Source of the DNA: Amphibalanus amphitrite
Taxonomy: Eukaryota; Arthropoda; Thecostraca; Balanomorpha; Balanidae
Length of the DNA: 64,000 nucleotides
Direction of reading: 5' to 3'
NCBI RefSeq assembly: GCF_019059575.1
Contig: NW_024881522.1
Location: forward strand, 434,001-498,000
The notes below the pieces were generated by a model. It did not search any database, was not told the DNA's origin, and worked only from the letters and a program-made list of their open reading frames with translations. Positions 41,450-52,559 of this stretch are shown piece by piece (position 1 is the stretch's first letter; every line of letters begins with the position of its first letter). The translations under genes and the position numbers were made by a program.

Positions 41450-43436
41450 TTAACCCGCGCATGACTGGGGCCGGGGGGAGGGGGGGGGGGGCTCTACAGA
41501 GCCCCTCTCCCGTTTTTCAACAATATCTTCTAAACCGTTTGACAGATCAACACAAAACTTGCGGTACCCACAGTGGAATCAAGTTGACACCTTATGTTAA
41601 AATTTCAACTTTCTAGCTATTATAGCTTGGCCGAAAATGACGTCAGTGTGACATCATGTCGGCCGATTTTGATGCAAAATATTGAATTACGACAAACGAT
41701 CTCTAGAGCTTAGTTTTAAAGCTAGGTCTAATTTCTTTGCATCAGTGGACTACAAATACACGTAGCTATCAAACTGCCATCTCGAATCTTCGAAATTTTA
41801 AAACAAAATGGAAAATATGTTTTTACAATTACAAAAATATATCTTTTAATTTTTTTTCAAAAATTTTTGAATTTTCGCAAAAACCGGAATTTATGTGATA
41901 GAACACACACTGATGAACTACTCTAACAAGTTTTAGCCTAATATCTTCAAAAATAGCGAGTTATTTGCATTGTTGTCAATATTTTACAATTATATATTTT
42001 TCAAAACCATTTTTAGTACGTTTTTGACATCGTAAAACAATATAAATGGTATCATCGTTGTCGCCGCGATGTCCTCTGGTTTCGTTTACATACGCCAGCG
42101 ACACTGAAGTGTTTGGGCAGGACCGACCAAAATGAGTAATGAGAATAGATAAGGATGGTGAGGAAGGCGCCAGCCACTGCCTGATTCAGCCCCTCAATGG
42201 CGAGGCCACTGAATTCAGACAGATCAGTGATACTCCGGCGCCTTGATGGCAAGGTTAGCCGGAGCCGACTAGTCGCACCCCTTGAATGAGAGGAGTCCCG
42301 CACCCGCGTCGCGAGGGCGAGACACGGGAAAGCGAGTTCGAACCGAGTGTCCCGATGGCGAGACCCTCGGCCGCCTCCCTCAATCACCCCAAGAAGAGGG
42401 TATGAAAAGATGACTTCCTGGGAAGGACGGGCGGGATGTGTAGGATTGTGCAACACCGCTCGCTGCTTGCAAGTTGCACCTCAATTCTGTAACCACTGCT
42501 TCACTGCCCTCACCAACACTGTTTCTCGAATGCACTTGATGTATTGTGTCCCATCACTTCGCAGCACAAATCTTACGACCACAATCCCAGACAGACACAC
42601 ACCTGCTCCACTCCATCCCGTCTCGGACCCCAACTGGCCCGCCAGTCCGGTGGCGGCCCGGCATAGCCTCGCTAGTGCCCGCGGCGCAGCCCACCAGCAG
42701 CCAATCGCCGGGCCGCCCGATCGCGCGGGTCACCGCCCGGGCCAGGTCAAACATGCCTCCCGGCACCACGTGGCCTCAGCGGCCGGTCCGCACGCTGCGC
42801 GGCCCGGCCGGAAGGTAAACTGATGCAGCCGTCGGCAACAATCGTGTTCCTAAGCTCAAACTGCATCTGATAGGCACCTTTTTTGTTGAAAAAAAAAATC
42901 GTTTTCAAAATTTGACCTTTTTTAACGGCTGAAAATGACCTGACCTCCGGTAAATTCAGCTGAAAATGACCTCAAATGACACAGACGACATTTTCTCGAA
43001 ATCTACGAGTAAAATGGACCATAAAACATGCGTCGCGTGACCGATACATGATAAACAATTCTCTTGACCTAGGATGACTTGGCCTCGACCTGAAAAATTC
43101 GAAGTAAAAATTCGGTACCCTCAGGGTATCTAAGGCATATATCAAGGAGTCCGTAAACCAAAAATGAGCCTGATCGGACTTGTCAGCCGGCGGCCAGAGC
43201 CTAAATTGTAAACAAGCAAAAATGCCGATAATTTTTAATTTGACCTGACCTGTGACGTCATTGGTGACCTCGAGGTCAATGAAAATAGGTTTCGCCCGAC
43301 AGTTCTTCCAGGGTTATTAGACGCCGTTTGAATTTTGATGATCGGCCGAGTAGTTTCGGAGAAAGGAGGGGGGACTCTGGAGAGCCCCCCCCCGTCACTC
43401 GCGTTATGGAGAATACCCCAGTCATGCGCGGGTTAA
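41450..43436. mobile_element. TTAA-bounded MITE (core CTCT-AGAG), holding a solo LTR
   Basis: TTAA at 41450-41453 and 43433-43436; both tips read CCCGCGCATGACTGGGG. The hairpin cores are CTCT-ac-AGAG (left) and CTCT-gg-AGAG (right), inside G and C runs. The interior is clearly homologous to 62083-63265 on both sides of the insert. Subtracting the solo LTR 42059-42840 and its 5-bp duplication leaves 1200 bp. TGACGTCA-type sites lie near 41638 and 43254; an everted TGACCTCGAGGTCA near 43263. Confidence 0.88.
42059..42840. mobile_element. Solo LTR, BEL/Pao-related (fossil)
   Basis: Starts TG, ends CA, and is flanked on both sides by ATCGT (42054-42058, 42841-42845), a 5-bp target duplication. 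The homologous element at 62083 shows the uninterrupted site. Read on the minus strand it opens TGTTGCCGAC, as does the LTR of the BEL/Pao element at 47781-53710, suggesting a related family. It is 782 bp with no internal region, as left by LTR-LTR recombination. Younger than its host element; absolute age unknown. Confidence 0.78.
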
Positions 43437-44225
43437 AGTGAGATTCAGTTGGGGCATTTTAGGGTTCTGATATCAAATTTGGCTTTCGTTTTCTTAACCC
43501 TCGTCCGCACATGGGGCATGGTTGCCACCCCTCCCCCATGTAGTTTTTTATTTTCTGCACTGAGCATTTGTAAAGTTAGAAGCCTGATTTTTCGTATAGC
43601 TGCTCATCTATCCTTTCTCAGCGTCTACTGAAAATTTCAAGTTTCTGTGGTTTTTGGCTTCGGAGATATGACCTTGGTTTTGCAGGTCATGTCATGACCC
43701 AAATGACCAAAACTAAATATCTTGCGTTAGCATATGGGTCTTGTGAGCTTTTGTCTATTGACACCTTGACTTCGGTATGCCTTTTTGCTAGTCTTACCTC
43801 CCACCCATCATGGAACATGTTATTCCACGATGTGCAGATGTCAGGGTCAGGGTCAAGGTCAACCGAGGTCATCTAAAAACATTGCATTTTAGGCTTGCTA
43901 AATTTACTTTTCCTGAAGCTTTTTTACTGCATTGTTGGTCAAAGCTTCTCAGATCATGATCGCATTCAATAGGGACACACAAACCAATCGGTGCACACAT
44001 CAGTATGCACACAAACACACAGACATACAAACACACATCATTGACCTTGACCTAGCTTGACCTGAAGGCTGAAATGACCACAGCCGGTAAAAACCTAGTC
44101 GGATTGTGTGACAAAGAGCTGTTTTAGCTGGCTTGGCACCACAAAGGGCAGCGCCATCGGTATATGATGGGCACCGCACGTGATATTCCAACGGTGGCCC
44201 CAAACAGCAACATTTTTTAGTTTGA

Positions 44226-44910
44226 CATGGCGTGTCATTTCGCGAACTAGCGACCGGCGGCCGGCCGCTCCGGCGCACCGGCTGCCATAGGGATTTCGCG
44301 CGGATTCGTCACATTACCGGCGATTGCGGCAGAACGGGACCGTTTATCAAAGATGTTCCCGAGTACAGGAAACTATGATCAATTTGGAACATATTGATGC
44401 CATTTTGGTGTGCGAGACTCTAAAACTGTGCCCGCAATCATCGTGTACATTTTGCAAGTTATTCTCATTTTCCCATGTTAAATCGTCGGGAACGCCGCCG
44501 ACGGAGCGACGGAATCTCGGTTATCATTGAATATCTCTGAAACTATTAGGTTTATCAAAAATGTTCCCTGGCTCCGCTTGGTGGATACATTGAAGACTAC
44601 TGTCACCGAGTTTCGATTCATTCCGTTCAAAAATGTGCCCGCAATGTTCGATGATAAGTGCATGCAATGAATACCGGGCGAGCCCGTGGCATGTTGGCTG
44701 GATCTTATTTTAGCGAACTCGCCATTTTAAACCTATAAATCGTTAAAGTGGTCTTCTTGGCGGTTTATTGTACGCTTGCAATGATGATCGTGATATTTGT
44801 TTTGCTTTTTTACGTTTTTCTCAGGTATATTCTCACGCAGTTGTCCTGCCATCTGTCGGTGAGGAGGTGTACTAAACTCCGGTCGCTAGTTCGCGAAATG
44901 ACACGCCATG
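44226..44910. mobile_element. 685-bp TIR element, CATGGCGTGTCATTTCGCG ends
   Basis: Inverted tips of about 32 bp, starting CATGGCGTGTCATTTCGCG and continuing through AACTAGCGACCGG, are identical or nearly so. The interior is non-coding and has repeated TGTTCCC and GCCCGCAAT words in both orientations. No convincing target duplication. Non-autonomous, superfamily unassigned. Confidence 0.83.
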
Positions 44911-44957
44911 GACCTGACCTGGAAGGTCAATGATTGACCTAAGGAGGTAAAATTGGG

Positions 44958-46814
44958 TAGGGGAGACCGGGGAGAAGTGGGCCATTATTTTTACGTCAAC
45001 TTTGAAAAATCGTAAAAAATAGAATATTTAAGATTTAAGTAAATTGATTGCATTTACTGGTAAACAGTTTATTTCTACTTCATTCTTTACTGTTTTTATG
45101 CGTGTTTGTTCACGTGTTACTTCTCAAATTTAAATTTTAGGAAAGGTTGACAATTGGGTGAACTGGGACACGTCCAGGAGAAGTGGGACAAATGATGGGG
45201 AGAACTGGGACTGGTCAAGAAATGTGATTTAAATGGAATACAATTAAAATTTGATGACCCATCACGAAGAAGAAGGCGTTTTAAAAATTGACACTTAACC
45301 CTCGCCGGCCGAGGGGGGGGGGGCGGGTGCCGCCCCCCCATAGGGTTTTTTCGCGATAGCTCCGAACACGCTGGCGATAGAGAGCTGAAACTTGGCATAC
45401 CTGACCTTTGATCCAAGCCGCATCTTTTGACACCAACCGCATTTTTAGGTCAGGTCAGGTCACTGACCTATGACGTCATAAGTGAACCTCTGCACGGTCT
45501 TCAGATGTCGCAACTTCGCAACGCCCTCACTGCCAGATGAGATGTCACAGGGAAATGAAACTTGCAGGATCTAGTATCCATTATGAGTCTCACAACTTGT
45601 ATATCTCGGATTTTTCCTAAAGGTCATATGAGGTCAGGTCATTTTCGTGACCTCACCATTATAAGTCAATGGGGAAAAATAAAAACTGCTATTCTGGCGC
45701 CGGGAACGATCTCCAACTATCTCAAGCACACAGAATCGTGATTTGATGCGCTCCTTGCAAGGTTAGATGCGTCACTTTTGCAATGTTGACCTTCCGTGAC
45801 GTCATTTATGACGTCATCAAGGTCATATTAGTTTTTCGTCAATAACTCCCGATCAAATTGAGCTAGCGAGTCGAGAAAGCCACCAATGGACTCAGGAAGA
45901 CCTGCCGAATCGAATGATATGCGACATGACCTCTTTCGACCATTTTCGTGACCTGGGGGTGCTGACCTGACCTTGACCTGAGGTCAACACCCCAAGTTGA
46001 CCTGACCCAAACAAAAAGTATATCATTCGACGCGCCTGAGCAAGGTGAACACGATGCTGCCAAAATCGCGGCTCTGCGGCCGTTTTTTGCGAAGTTATTC
46101 ACCAAAAACTGAACCGTACCCAGGGGCACTTGACCTGACCTCAGAGGTCACCGGTTGACCTAGGACCTTAAAATCGGGTACCAGTCTCTGCGTCTCGTAA
46201 CGGCGCACACGCTCGTTTTTTCCGCGACGCGCTAGCTCCACCAGGGGCGAAACGGCGAGGGGGGGGTCGTACCCGCCCCCCCCCCCTCGGCTGTCGCGTA
46301 TGTAGAAAACCAATAGGTCCGGCGAGGGTTAAAGAAATCACCTCGATTATCTTTTTTGAACTGCACTGACAGCACTGAGTATCCTGAAAAATTTTCCCAT
46401 GCATTTGCATGCGGGAGAACTGGGACAAGGTTTAGGCATGTTGTCCCAGTTCTCCCCAAGTCGTCATTTTTATTTCAACTGCTATCCCACACAAAAGTAT
46501 AACAGATACATAAAAAAATGTTTCTGCATTATTTAGATGACTTCACTGACATCCAAAGGTGAACGGCCTGAACATTTCACATCGGCTGAGTAAACGGCAA
46601 ATTGAATTAGAGTACAATGCCAAAAAGTCACATTTTAGACCCCAACTCAATATCACAGAGACATGCAACCGGAAAAGGAAACCGCTTCGTTGTGACGTGC
46701 CCCGACTAAATTCATGAGAAAATATGCAAAAACAAAATTGTTTGTCCAATCAGTCACCCAGATATTGAAGGTGTTCCACTTCTCCTCCGTCCCAGTTATC
46801 CCCACTCTCCCCTA
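44958..46814. mobile_element. TA-bounded TIR element, tip GGGGAGA; holds a TTAA element
   Basis: Left end TAGGGGAGACCGGGGAGAAG, right end (reverse complement) TAGGGGAGAGTGGGGATAAC. The word GGAGAANTGGGACA recurs inside (about 45175-45210, 46412-46427) and forms a hairpin GGGAGAACTGGGACAA...TTGTCCCAGTTCTCCC at 46412-46456. Without the nested 45295-46332 it is about 0.8 kb and non-coding. Same family as 7722-9917 but with a different repeated word. Confidence 0.82.
45295..46332. mobile_element. TTAA-bounded MITE with hairpin ends (core CGGGT)
   Basis: TTAA at 45295-45298 and 46329-46332, tips CCCTCGCCGG at both ends. The left hairpin loop region is CGGGTGCCG, the right read inward CGGGTACGA, inside long G/C runs. 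Full of TGACC/GGTCA words, with TGACGTCA sites near 45471, 45797 and 45810. Homologous, in inverted orientation, to 63493-64000 and to the decayed copy split by the BEL/Pao element. Third nesting level here. Confidence 0.87.
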
Positions 46815-46964
46815 CTATTAGATTCGTCTCTTCCCCCCCAAAAATATGTTGGTTTTTGCCGCCATGTATCTCCAGTAGAAACGAAATGGCGCGGGGGTGG
46901 CAACCACCCCCACCCCCCATGTGCATTCTAGGATGGGAAAATGGCATGTGCGGGCGAGGGTTAA

Positions 46965-47409
46965 ACCGAGCCTGGATAAATCTTTTTTTCAAACATCTCC
47001 CTTGATAATTCCACCTGCTTTATTTACCCTGAATGAACTATCCACAAATCATGTTGCAGATTGTGACTCAGCCTGGTTACACACAGCTGGTCAGGTTCTG
47101 TTCTGACCACCGATAGCGCTGCATTAGTCGACGATACGCGGCGTCAGTGCAGCTCTTCGGTCGCTCTAAAGCCGAGCAATGATGTGTACTTACAAGGAGC
47201 AACGTTCCGGGAGTATAGCCCAATGACACACTCGGCAAACACAGCTGCCAAGTTGCCAAAGGTGCCGCCCCGGCTGATAGCGAGGACTCTGTACTCTGGT
47301 TAGAGGGGCCTTTGTGAGTGATTCATGATGTTTGGAGCCTAATTTCAGCATTGAATGTACACTGTGGGCGAAGAAAGCTGTTACCATCTGTAGGGATATT
47401 GTATGAATT
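46965..47409. other. No gene recognised
   Basis: About 450 bp between two repeat clusters with no recognised coding domain or repeat boundary. Confidence 0.4.
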
Positions 47410-47780
47410 ATTTTGTGTTCGGTTGCGAAGCCACTCAGTTTTCTACATACACACCGGCCGGAAGGGGGGGGGGAGAGGGGGCTGGTTTGTTGGGAACCTT
47501 CACTGTTTCGCCCTTAACTGAGCTAGAACATCGCCAACAAAATAAACGTGCGCCCCTTCACGAAACACGCCGACTGGTATATACTCAAGTAATTCTAAGG
47601 TCTCATGTCAGTCAGTGACCTCTGAGGTCAGGACAAACGTTTAAAGGTAGAGGTCCAGTTTTTCGTGAATAACTTTGCAAAAAAAAATGATGGCGGAGTC
47701 ACGATTTTAAGACCATCGTGCTCGTCATGATCCATTCGTCGGACGATATGCTTTTTGTGTGGTTAAGGTCAAACTAGGGT

Positions 47781-48931
47781 TGTTGCAGACGTCCTTCAAC
47801 TTGACTCAGTGGACTGTATAACTGTGTGTGTGTTGACGTCTCGCATCATTTGGTGTGGCGACCGGGGCCTGACAGGATATAGGTTGATATGGTAATGAGG
47901 CGAAATTGGGAATTTATAATATAAGAAGTGGATGCTATATGAATGGATATAATTTTGGATCAAGGTTTAAGAGCACTCTTTTCAGAGCGACAAAGGAACC
48001 CTCTTTACAGAGAGCATGTTAAGACCTAAAAGGGTATGCGGAGCCCTCTTTTCATAGAGCATGTTAAGACCTAAAAGGGTATGCAGAGCCCTCTTTTCAG
48101 AGAGACAAAGGAACCCTCTTTACAGAGAGCATGTTAAGACCTAAATATAGAGCCCTCTTTACAGAGAGACAAAGGAACCCTCTTTTCAGAGAGCAAGAGG
48201 TATTAGGAAAATAAGGAATCAGATAGGAATGATAAGTAGACCCGGTCACCGTGAAATAGAAGACTGTGCGAACTGACTGTGTGCCACTCTCCCCGTGCTC
48301 TTATCCGCCGCTGCACTCCACTCTTCACCATTCACAAACACAAGATTCTTCCGAACTGGTGAGTATTGCAGATGGCGAATAGGCGATGACAACACAGTAT
48401 CACTGACAAGAGTTGGCCAGAGAGAGCGAGGCAGTGCTCTCTCGGCGCCGAAAAGTAAAGAAGTGAGAGCGAGGGTTGCTCCCGCCCCGTTTATGTACTG
48501 GGTCGGGAGGACACAGATGGCGACGGAAGTGATGAAAATAACAAAGAAGCTACACACTACACAGCGTCCTGGTAACCCTACCACGCGGTCGGCACATGTC
48601 GGCCTAACGGCTCCGGCCCGCCGGGGACACAGTCCCACGTGCGACGCCAGGCCAGCCCACCCCCTCCCCCGGGTCAGTCCCTCCGGTAACAGCGCATCCT
48701 TTCATACTAATGCAGCTGTAGGACACGGTCGCCGGGAGAGAGGAGCGTCCCGACACCCGATCACTGCCATAAAGTCTCTCGCGGACGGCCCATCTGCCGG
48801 CGGCGTGGCAGGGGGATGGGGCGGTGGCGGCGCGGAGCGGCGCCGGCCGGGATCACGAATCGGCCCGGCAGCAACGATCAGAGCCGAAATGAGACGCAAC
48901 ACCAACTACCTAGTGCAGTTTGTCGGCAACA
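47781..48931 (-). repeat. 3' LTR of the BEL/Pao element
   Basis: 1151 bp, near-identical to 52560-53710. It holds an internal short tandem repeat built on AACCCTCTTTACAGAGAGC (about 47990-48200) whose arrangement differs slightly between the two LTRs. Open frames inside it (for example 48246-48638) occur in both LTRs and have no recognised domain. Confidence 0.95.
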
Positions 48932-49126
48932 TCACTCCCCCCTGTGTTTAGATATGCATTCTAAACACACACACCAAGGAGACGACAAACGTTCCGGCAC
49001 ATCCACTAACTGCAACTCATTACACCGTTGTCGCTGCTGTACGGCGACAGCGGCAGTAGTCCGCTCCTTGAAGAAGACGTTCCGGCTGGTCGCCGCCCTT
49101 CACTACGCTGGCCAGGATGTTTGACT

Positions 49127-52100
49127 TCACCTCCTCCAGGTCGTCAGCGGCGGCCGTGGCGCTTGCGCCGGCCAGTTCTCTTCGTCGTCGCTCAGGAACG
49201 CTGGGCCGCTCAGCCACCGGCTCTGGGACGTGAGTTCGGAGGCAGCCAGTCCCCTCGAGCAGTCATCGGCCGGGTTCATCTTTTCTAGGACGTGCCGCCT
49301 GGTGCCGCTGAAGGTTCTCCTTCCAGACGATTCCTGAGGATTCCTCTGCTGCAGCCGTCGGCGCACCCAGGCGGAGGCCAGATCGCTGGTTGAAGTGCCT
49401 TCCAGAACTTCGTGCCGGCCGCTCCTCCATTTAGTCAGCTGGAATCCCCCATCAGAGAGGGCTCGGATGGTTCCTTGCTTCAGATGCTTGGCGGTATCCA
49501 CATCCGCGTCATACAGCAAGAAGTCATCCATACAGAAGCTTTGCTGGATCTGCTCGGGTTCTCTCGGAGGCGCTGTCCATCCTTCATTCCAGTGCTCTTG
49601 GGGCGTTTCTTTGAGGACATAGTTGGCGATGCCTGGTGACGATCGAGCCCCCAGCAAACCAGTTTTATATCGTCCTTGACTTCTGATTGTGCTCTCTTCC
49701 AACGGTTTGACCACTCTTTGTCCCTCCTTTGACCTGGGTTCAGTCTGGCAGCGCACAGTCCCGAAAGGCTCGGTAGACTGCCCTTGACTGACAGCAGCAG
49801 ACCGCTCGTCCTCCTGTTCCGTCAGCAGCATCTTCGTGGACATGACTTGGCGCAAGCTTCTGGGAACGGTGGCCGAGACCGATCCTGTCAGTGCCCATCC
49901 GAGGTCGGTCTTCACTGCTACTGGCTGATTCGGGCGTCCGACACGCGTCTCTCTTTGCAGGACTGCTTCTAGGACGTTCGCTCCGATAAGTAGTTCCACT
50001 TGCCCACCGTCGTACTGTGGGAACTCAAGTCCGTGAAGGTGTTCACATCCCTCGAGCTGGCTTCCTTTTACCACAGGGGCTGTCAAGTTGAGAGCTGGAA
50101 CGGACCACACTTCAGGGATTTGGATGTCACTCTTCCTTCCATCAGGATCCAGTGTGCTTATGGTCAGTGAGACGCGCTGCGAGGGCTTCTGGACGCCACT
50201 TCCTTCCACATTCTGAATTCGGAGTTGGCGACAGTGTCCGGTGATCCCAAGGTCGCGCAGAACGTCTTCACGGCAGAGGGATGTTTGCGCCCCGGTATCG
50301 AGCAGCGCAAGAACCTCTTTCGAGCCTCTGGTGCCATGGACTTGGACCCGAACTACCTGAAGCAGGGTGTCCGTCTCCTCGTTCAGTGAAGCCGCCACGA
50401 ACGGCGCGCTGTTACTGCCTTCTTCCTTGCGAGGTTTGTCGGGTACCGCTTGTCCTTTGTTGCCATGAAGCAGGGGATGATGCTTGAACTTGCAGCCTTC
50501 GATACCGCACCTCCTGGCCACCCTGCACCTTCGGCTCCAGTGCCCTTTGCCAAGACACGAGAAGCACAGTGTCTCCGCACTCACGATATTCATTCTCGCC
50601 TCGGTAGTTTTGGCCTTGAACGTCGGGCAGTTTGGGAGCTTGTGCGTGTCCTCACACACCACACATGCCCGTCGGGATTCTGGATATGCCGAAGAAGTGA
50701 CGCCTGTCACGAATGCCGACTTTCTTGCCGTCCCACCGTCCCTGGACTTGGCTGCTTCTGTCCTGTCGTTTGTCACAAACTGGCTACCAGAGTGGCTTAG
50801 GACATCGACTTCTATCTTCAACCATGAGCTAAACGCCTCCAGGGTGGGTCGCACTGGTCGGAGCCTATGCACTTCTCGGCCCCACTCTCGACCAAGCTCG
50901 ACCGGTAGCTTCTCCACCACTCTTCTCAGGTTTTCGCTGCTCGCTAGGTCGCTTGAGTAGCCCAGATTGCGAAGAACTGTCACCGTGTTGTGGACGACTG
51001 AGTAGAATTGCTCCATGGCTGGGAGGTCCATGAGAGATGGCGGGGTGGAGGTGAAGATCTTTCGCAGATGGGCCTGTATGATGTCTTCCTCTCTGCCGAA
51101 GCGTTCCTGCAAGGTCTTGAGAGCCTCCTGGTAGAGTTCCCCGTTGAAGAGCATGCCGTTGATGGCTTGGGCAGCTGGTCCCTCCACCGCGTTTTGAAGG
51201 TGTGCCATGCGCTCGGAGTCTGACAACGACGGCTGATTATGCACCAAAGCTTTAAACAGCCCAATCCAGCGTGGCCACTCTTGAGCGCTTCCTCGGAACG
51301 TCGGCAGGGTAAGACGTGGGATGCTCTTCACAAACGCCGATTGTTGATGAAACAAAGGCTGTTGCTCAGAGCGAACATCTGTCACCCAGTTAGCGGGATG
51401 CTGTTCCTTCTTGCTGCTCGGCAGCTCGGCGTTGTTTGCGGCTGTCTGCTGCTCAGGTTGCAGTGTTCGGCGCTGTTCTTGTGGCGGTGGTCTACGCTGA
51501 GGCAGGTCGACCGTTACTGAACCCTCCGCCACATTGCACTCCCTGGGAACCAGAGCGACGTTCTCGCCATCGAAATCGTGCCGTCTCTCCCACTCAAGGT
51601 CGCTCTCAGCCGCCTTCCAGAGACGTGCCTTCACAAGCGCTCGTTCAACCTCTTCCTCCATATCCTTCTCCTCCAGCATGTCCTCTTGCTTCCTCAGCAT
51701 GTCCTCTTGCTTCCTCAGCATGTCCTCTTGCTCTTTCTTCTGCCTTTCTCGTTCCTTTCTTGCCCTGAGATGCTTCAGCTCGAGGGCCTTCATCTCTGCA
51801 GTTATTTCAGCCTCCCTTGCCACTGTTGAGGCCTTTGAGCATTTTGAAGCCCGGGACCCACTGATCTTACTTCCGTCTCGCCGTGGAGCGAGCGACATCG
51901 GCTTCCCCTCTGTCTCGGACGCTGAGCAGCCTGAGGACTTCAACTTGATGGCCTCTTTAATCGCCTTGATTGCTGAGGCGTGCCGTGCCGTCAACCGGGC
52001 GGCATACTCTTCCGCCTCTTCTAGCTCACCCACTTCCTGTACCTTTTCCACATAATCACCATTTATCTCCAGGAAGCCTTCCAGGGCCGTGTTCAGGGAC

Positions 52101-52522
52101 TCAAGCCGCTTCCTAAGTTCTTCTTCACTTGCACAGCGATCGATTTGTATCTCAGCCGTGTTGCAGGCACGGGTGAGTAGAGCGGCCTTGCGGCCACGCT
52201 GCAGCTTCAGGGTCTTCAGCTCACCGGTGGCGTTTCCTTCCTTCGCTCCGCCATCGACCCTGTTCTGCGGCATCGCCTTCCCGTTGCTTTCCTCTGTTGA
52301 GTCTTGAGGCGTCAGGGCTCCCAACTCTCCAGCAGCACGTCCATTCTCTGCTCCAGCGCCGTCGCCGCTCCGTAGCATCATCTCTCTGCCTTCTCCCTCC
52401 TTTGAATCTTCCATTAGCCTTAACTCAGATCCTGCAGGGGGCGAGTTGATACCACTTGACGAACACTGGCGAGGGTTGCTACTGCGGGCTGTGCCCCTGG
52501 ACCTCTTCCTCTGACTTCTCAC
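49127..52522 (-). CDS. Gag-protease-type polyprotein of the BEL/Pao fossil
   Basis: A 1131-codon frame. Order of parts: Lys/Glu-rich coiled-coil N-terminal region with a KERERQKKEQEDMLRKQEDM-type repeat (about residues 240-300); a DUF1759-like gag domain (about 400-590; LTLPTFRG, WPRWIGLF, LQNAVEGPAAQAI); zinc-knuckle-like Cys/His clusters (about 610-680; CFSCLGKGHWSRRC); a retropepsin-like DUF1758 domain with LALLDTGAQTSLC near 740; then short stretches reminiscent of reverse transcriptase (MDDFLLY) and of the region ahead of integrase (MNPADDCSRGL). DUF1759 plus DUF1758 in this order is diagnostic of Pao/BEL. The pol portion is much shortened; treat as a fossil. Confidence 0.88.
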   Translation of the reverse strand: MRSQRKRSRGTARSSNPRQCSSSGINSPPAGSELRLMEDSKEGEGREMMLRSGDGAGAENGRAAGELGALTPQDSTEESNGKAMPQNRVDGGAKEGNATGELKTLKLQRGRKAALLTRACNTAEIQIDRCASEEELRKRLESLNTALEGFLEINGDYVEKVQEVGELEEAEEYAARLTARHASAIKAIKEAIKLKSSGCSASETEGKPMSLAPRRDGSKISGSRASKCSKASTVAREAEITAEMKALELKHLRARKERERQKKEQEDMLRKQEDMLRKQEDMLEEKDMEEEVERALVKARLWKAAESDLEWERRHDFDGENVALVPRECNVAEGSVTVDLPQRRPPPQEQRRTLQPEQQTAANNAELPSSKKEQHPANWVTDVRSEQQPLFHQQSAFVKSIPRLTLPTFRGSAQEWPRWIGLFKALVHNQPSLSDSERMAHLQNAVEGPAAQAINGMLFNGELYQEALKTLQERFGREEDIIQAHLRKIFTSTPPSLMDLPAMEQFYSVVHNTVTVLRNLGYSSDLASSENLRRVVEKLPVELGREWGREVHRLRPVRPTLEAFSSWLKIEVDVLSHSGSQFVTNDRTEAAKSRDGGTARKSAFVTGVTSSAYPESRRACVVCEDTHKLPNCPTFKAKTTEARMNIVSAETLCFSCLGKGHWSRRCRVARRCGIEGCKFKHHPLLHGNKGQAVPDKPRKEEGSNSAPFVAASLNEETDTLLQVVRVQVHGTRGSKEVLALLDTGAQTSLCREDVLRDLGITGHCRQLRIQNVEGSGVQKPSQRVSLTISTLDPDGRKSDIQIPEVWSVPALNLTAPVVKGSQLEGCEHLHGLEFPQYDGGQVELLIGANVLEAVLQRETRVGRPNQPVAVKTDLGWALTGSVSATVPRSLRQVMSTKMLLTEQEDERSAAVSQGQSTEPFGTVRCQTEPRSKEGQRVVKPLEESTIRSQGRYKTGLLGARSSPGIANYVLKETPQEHWNEGWTAPPREPEQIQQSFCMDDFLLYDADVDTAKHLKQGTIRALSDGGFQLTKWRSGRHEVLEGTSTSDLASAWVRRRLQQRNPQESSGRRTFSGTRRHVLEKMNPADDCSRGLAASELTSQSRWLSGPAFLSDDEENWPAQAPRPPLTTWRR

Positions 52523-52559
52523 CTCTGGCCGGGATCATCCGGCCCGGAGGACCAGAAAA

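Larger units (their letters stand above)
43494..46964. mobile_element. TTAA-bounded MITE (core TGG-CCA), with nested elements
   Basis: TTAA at 43494-43497 and 46961-46964, tips CCCTCGTCCGCACATG and CCCTCGCCCGCACATG. Both end hairpins share the core TGG-ttg-CCA within G/C runs. It is expanded to 3.5 kb by the TIR element 44226-44910 and the TA-bounded element 44958-46814 (which holds a third). The remaining ~0.9 kb includes TGACC/GGTCA words and a GTCAGGGTCAGGGTCAAGGTC-like stretch near 43840. Confidence 0.85.

Noticed and set aside
42320-42360. GAGTTCGAACC as a tRNA T-loop
   Set aside because: No acceptor stem or A/B-box arrangement around it, and it lies inside a solo LTR.
48246-48638. 130-aa minus-strand frame repeated at 53025-53417
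   Set aside because: It lies within the LTR and is duplicated only because the LTR is; no recognised domain.
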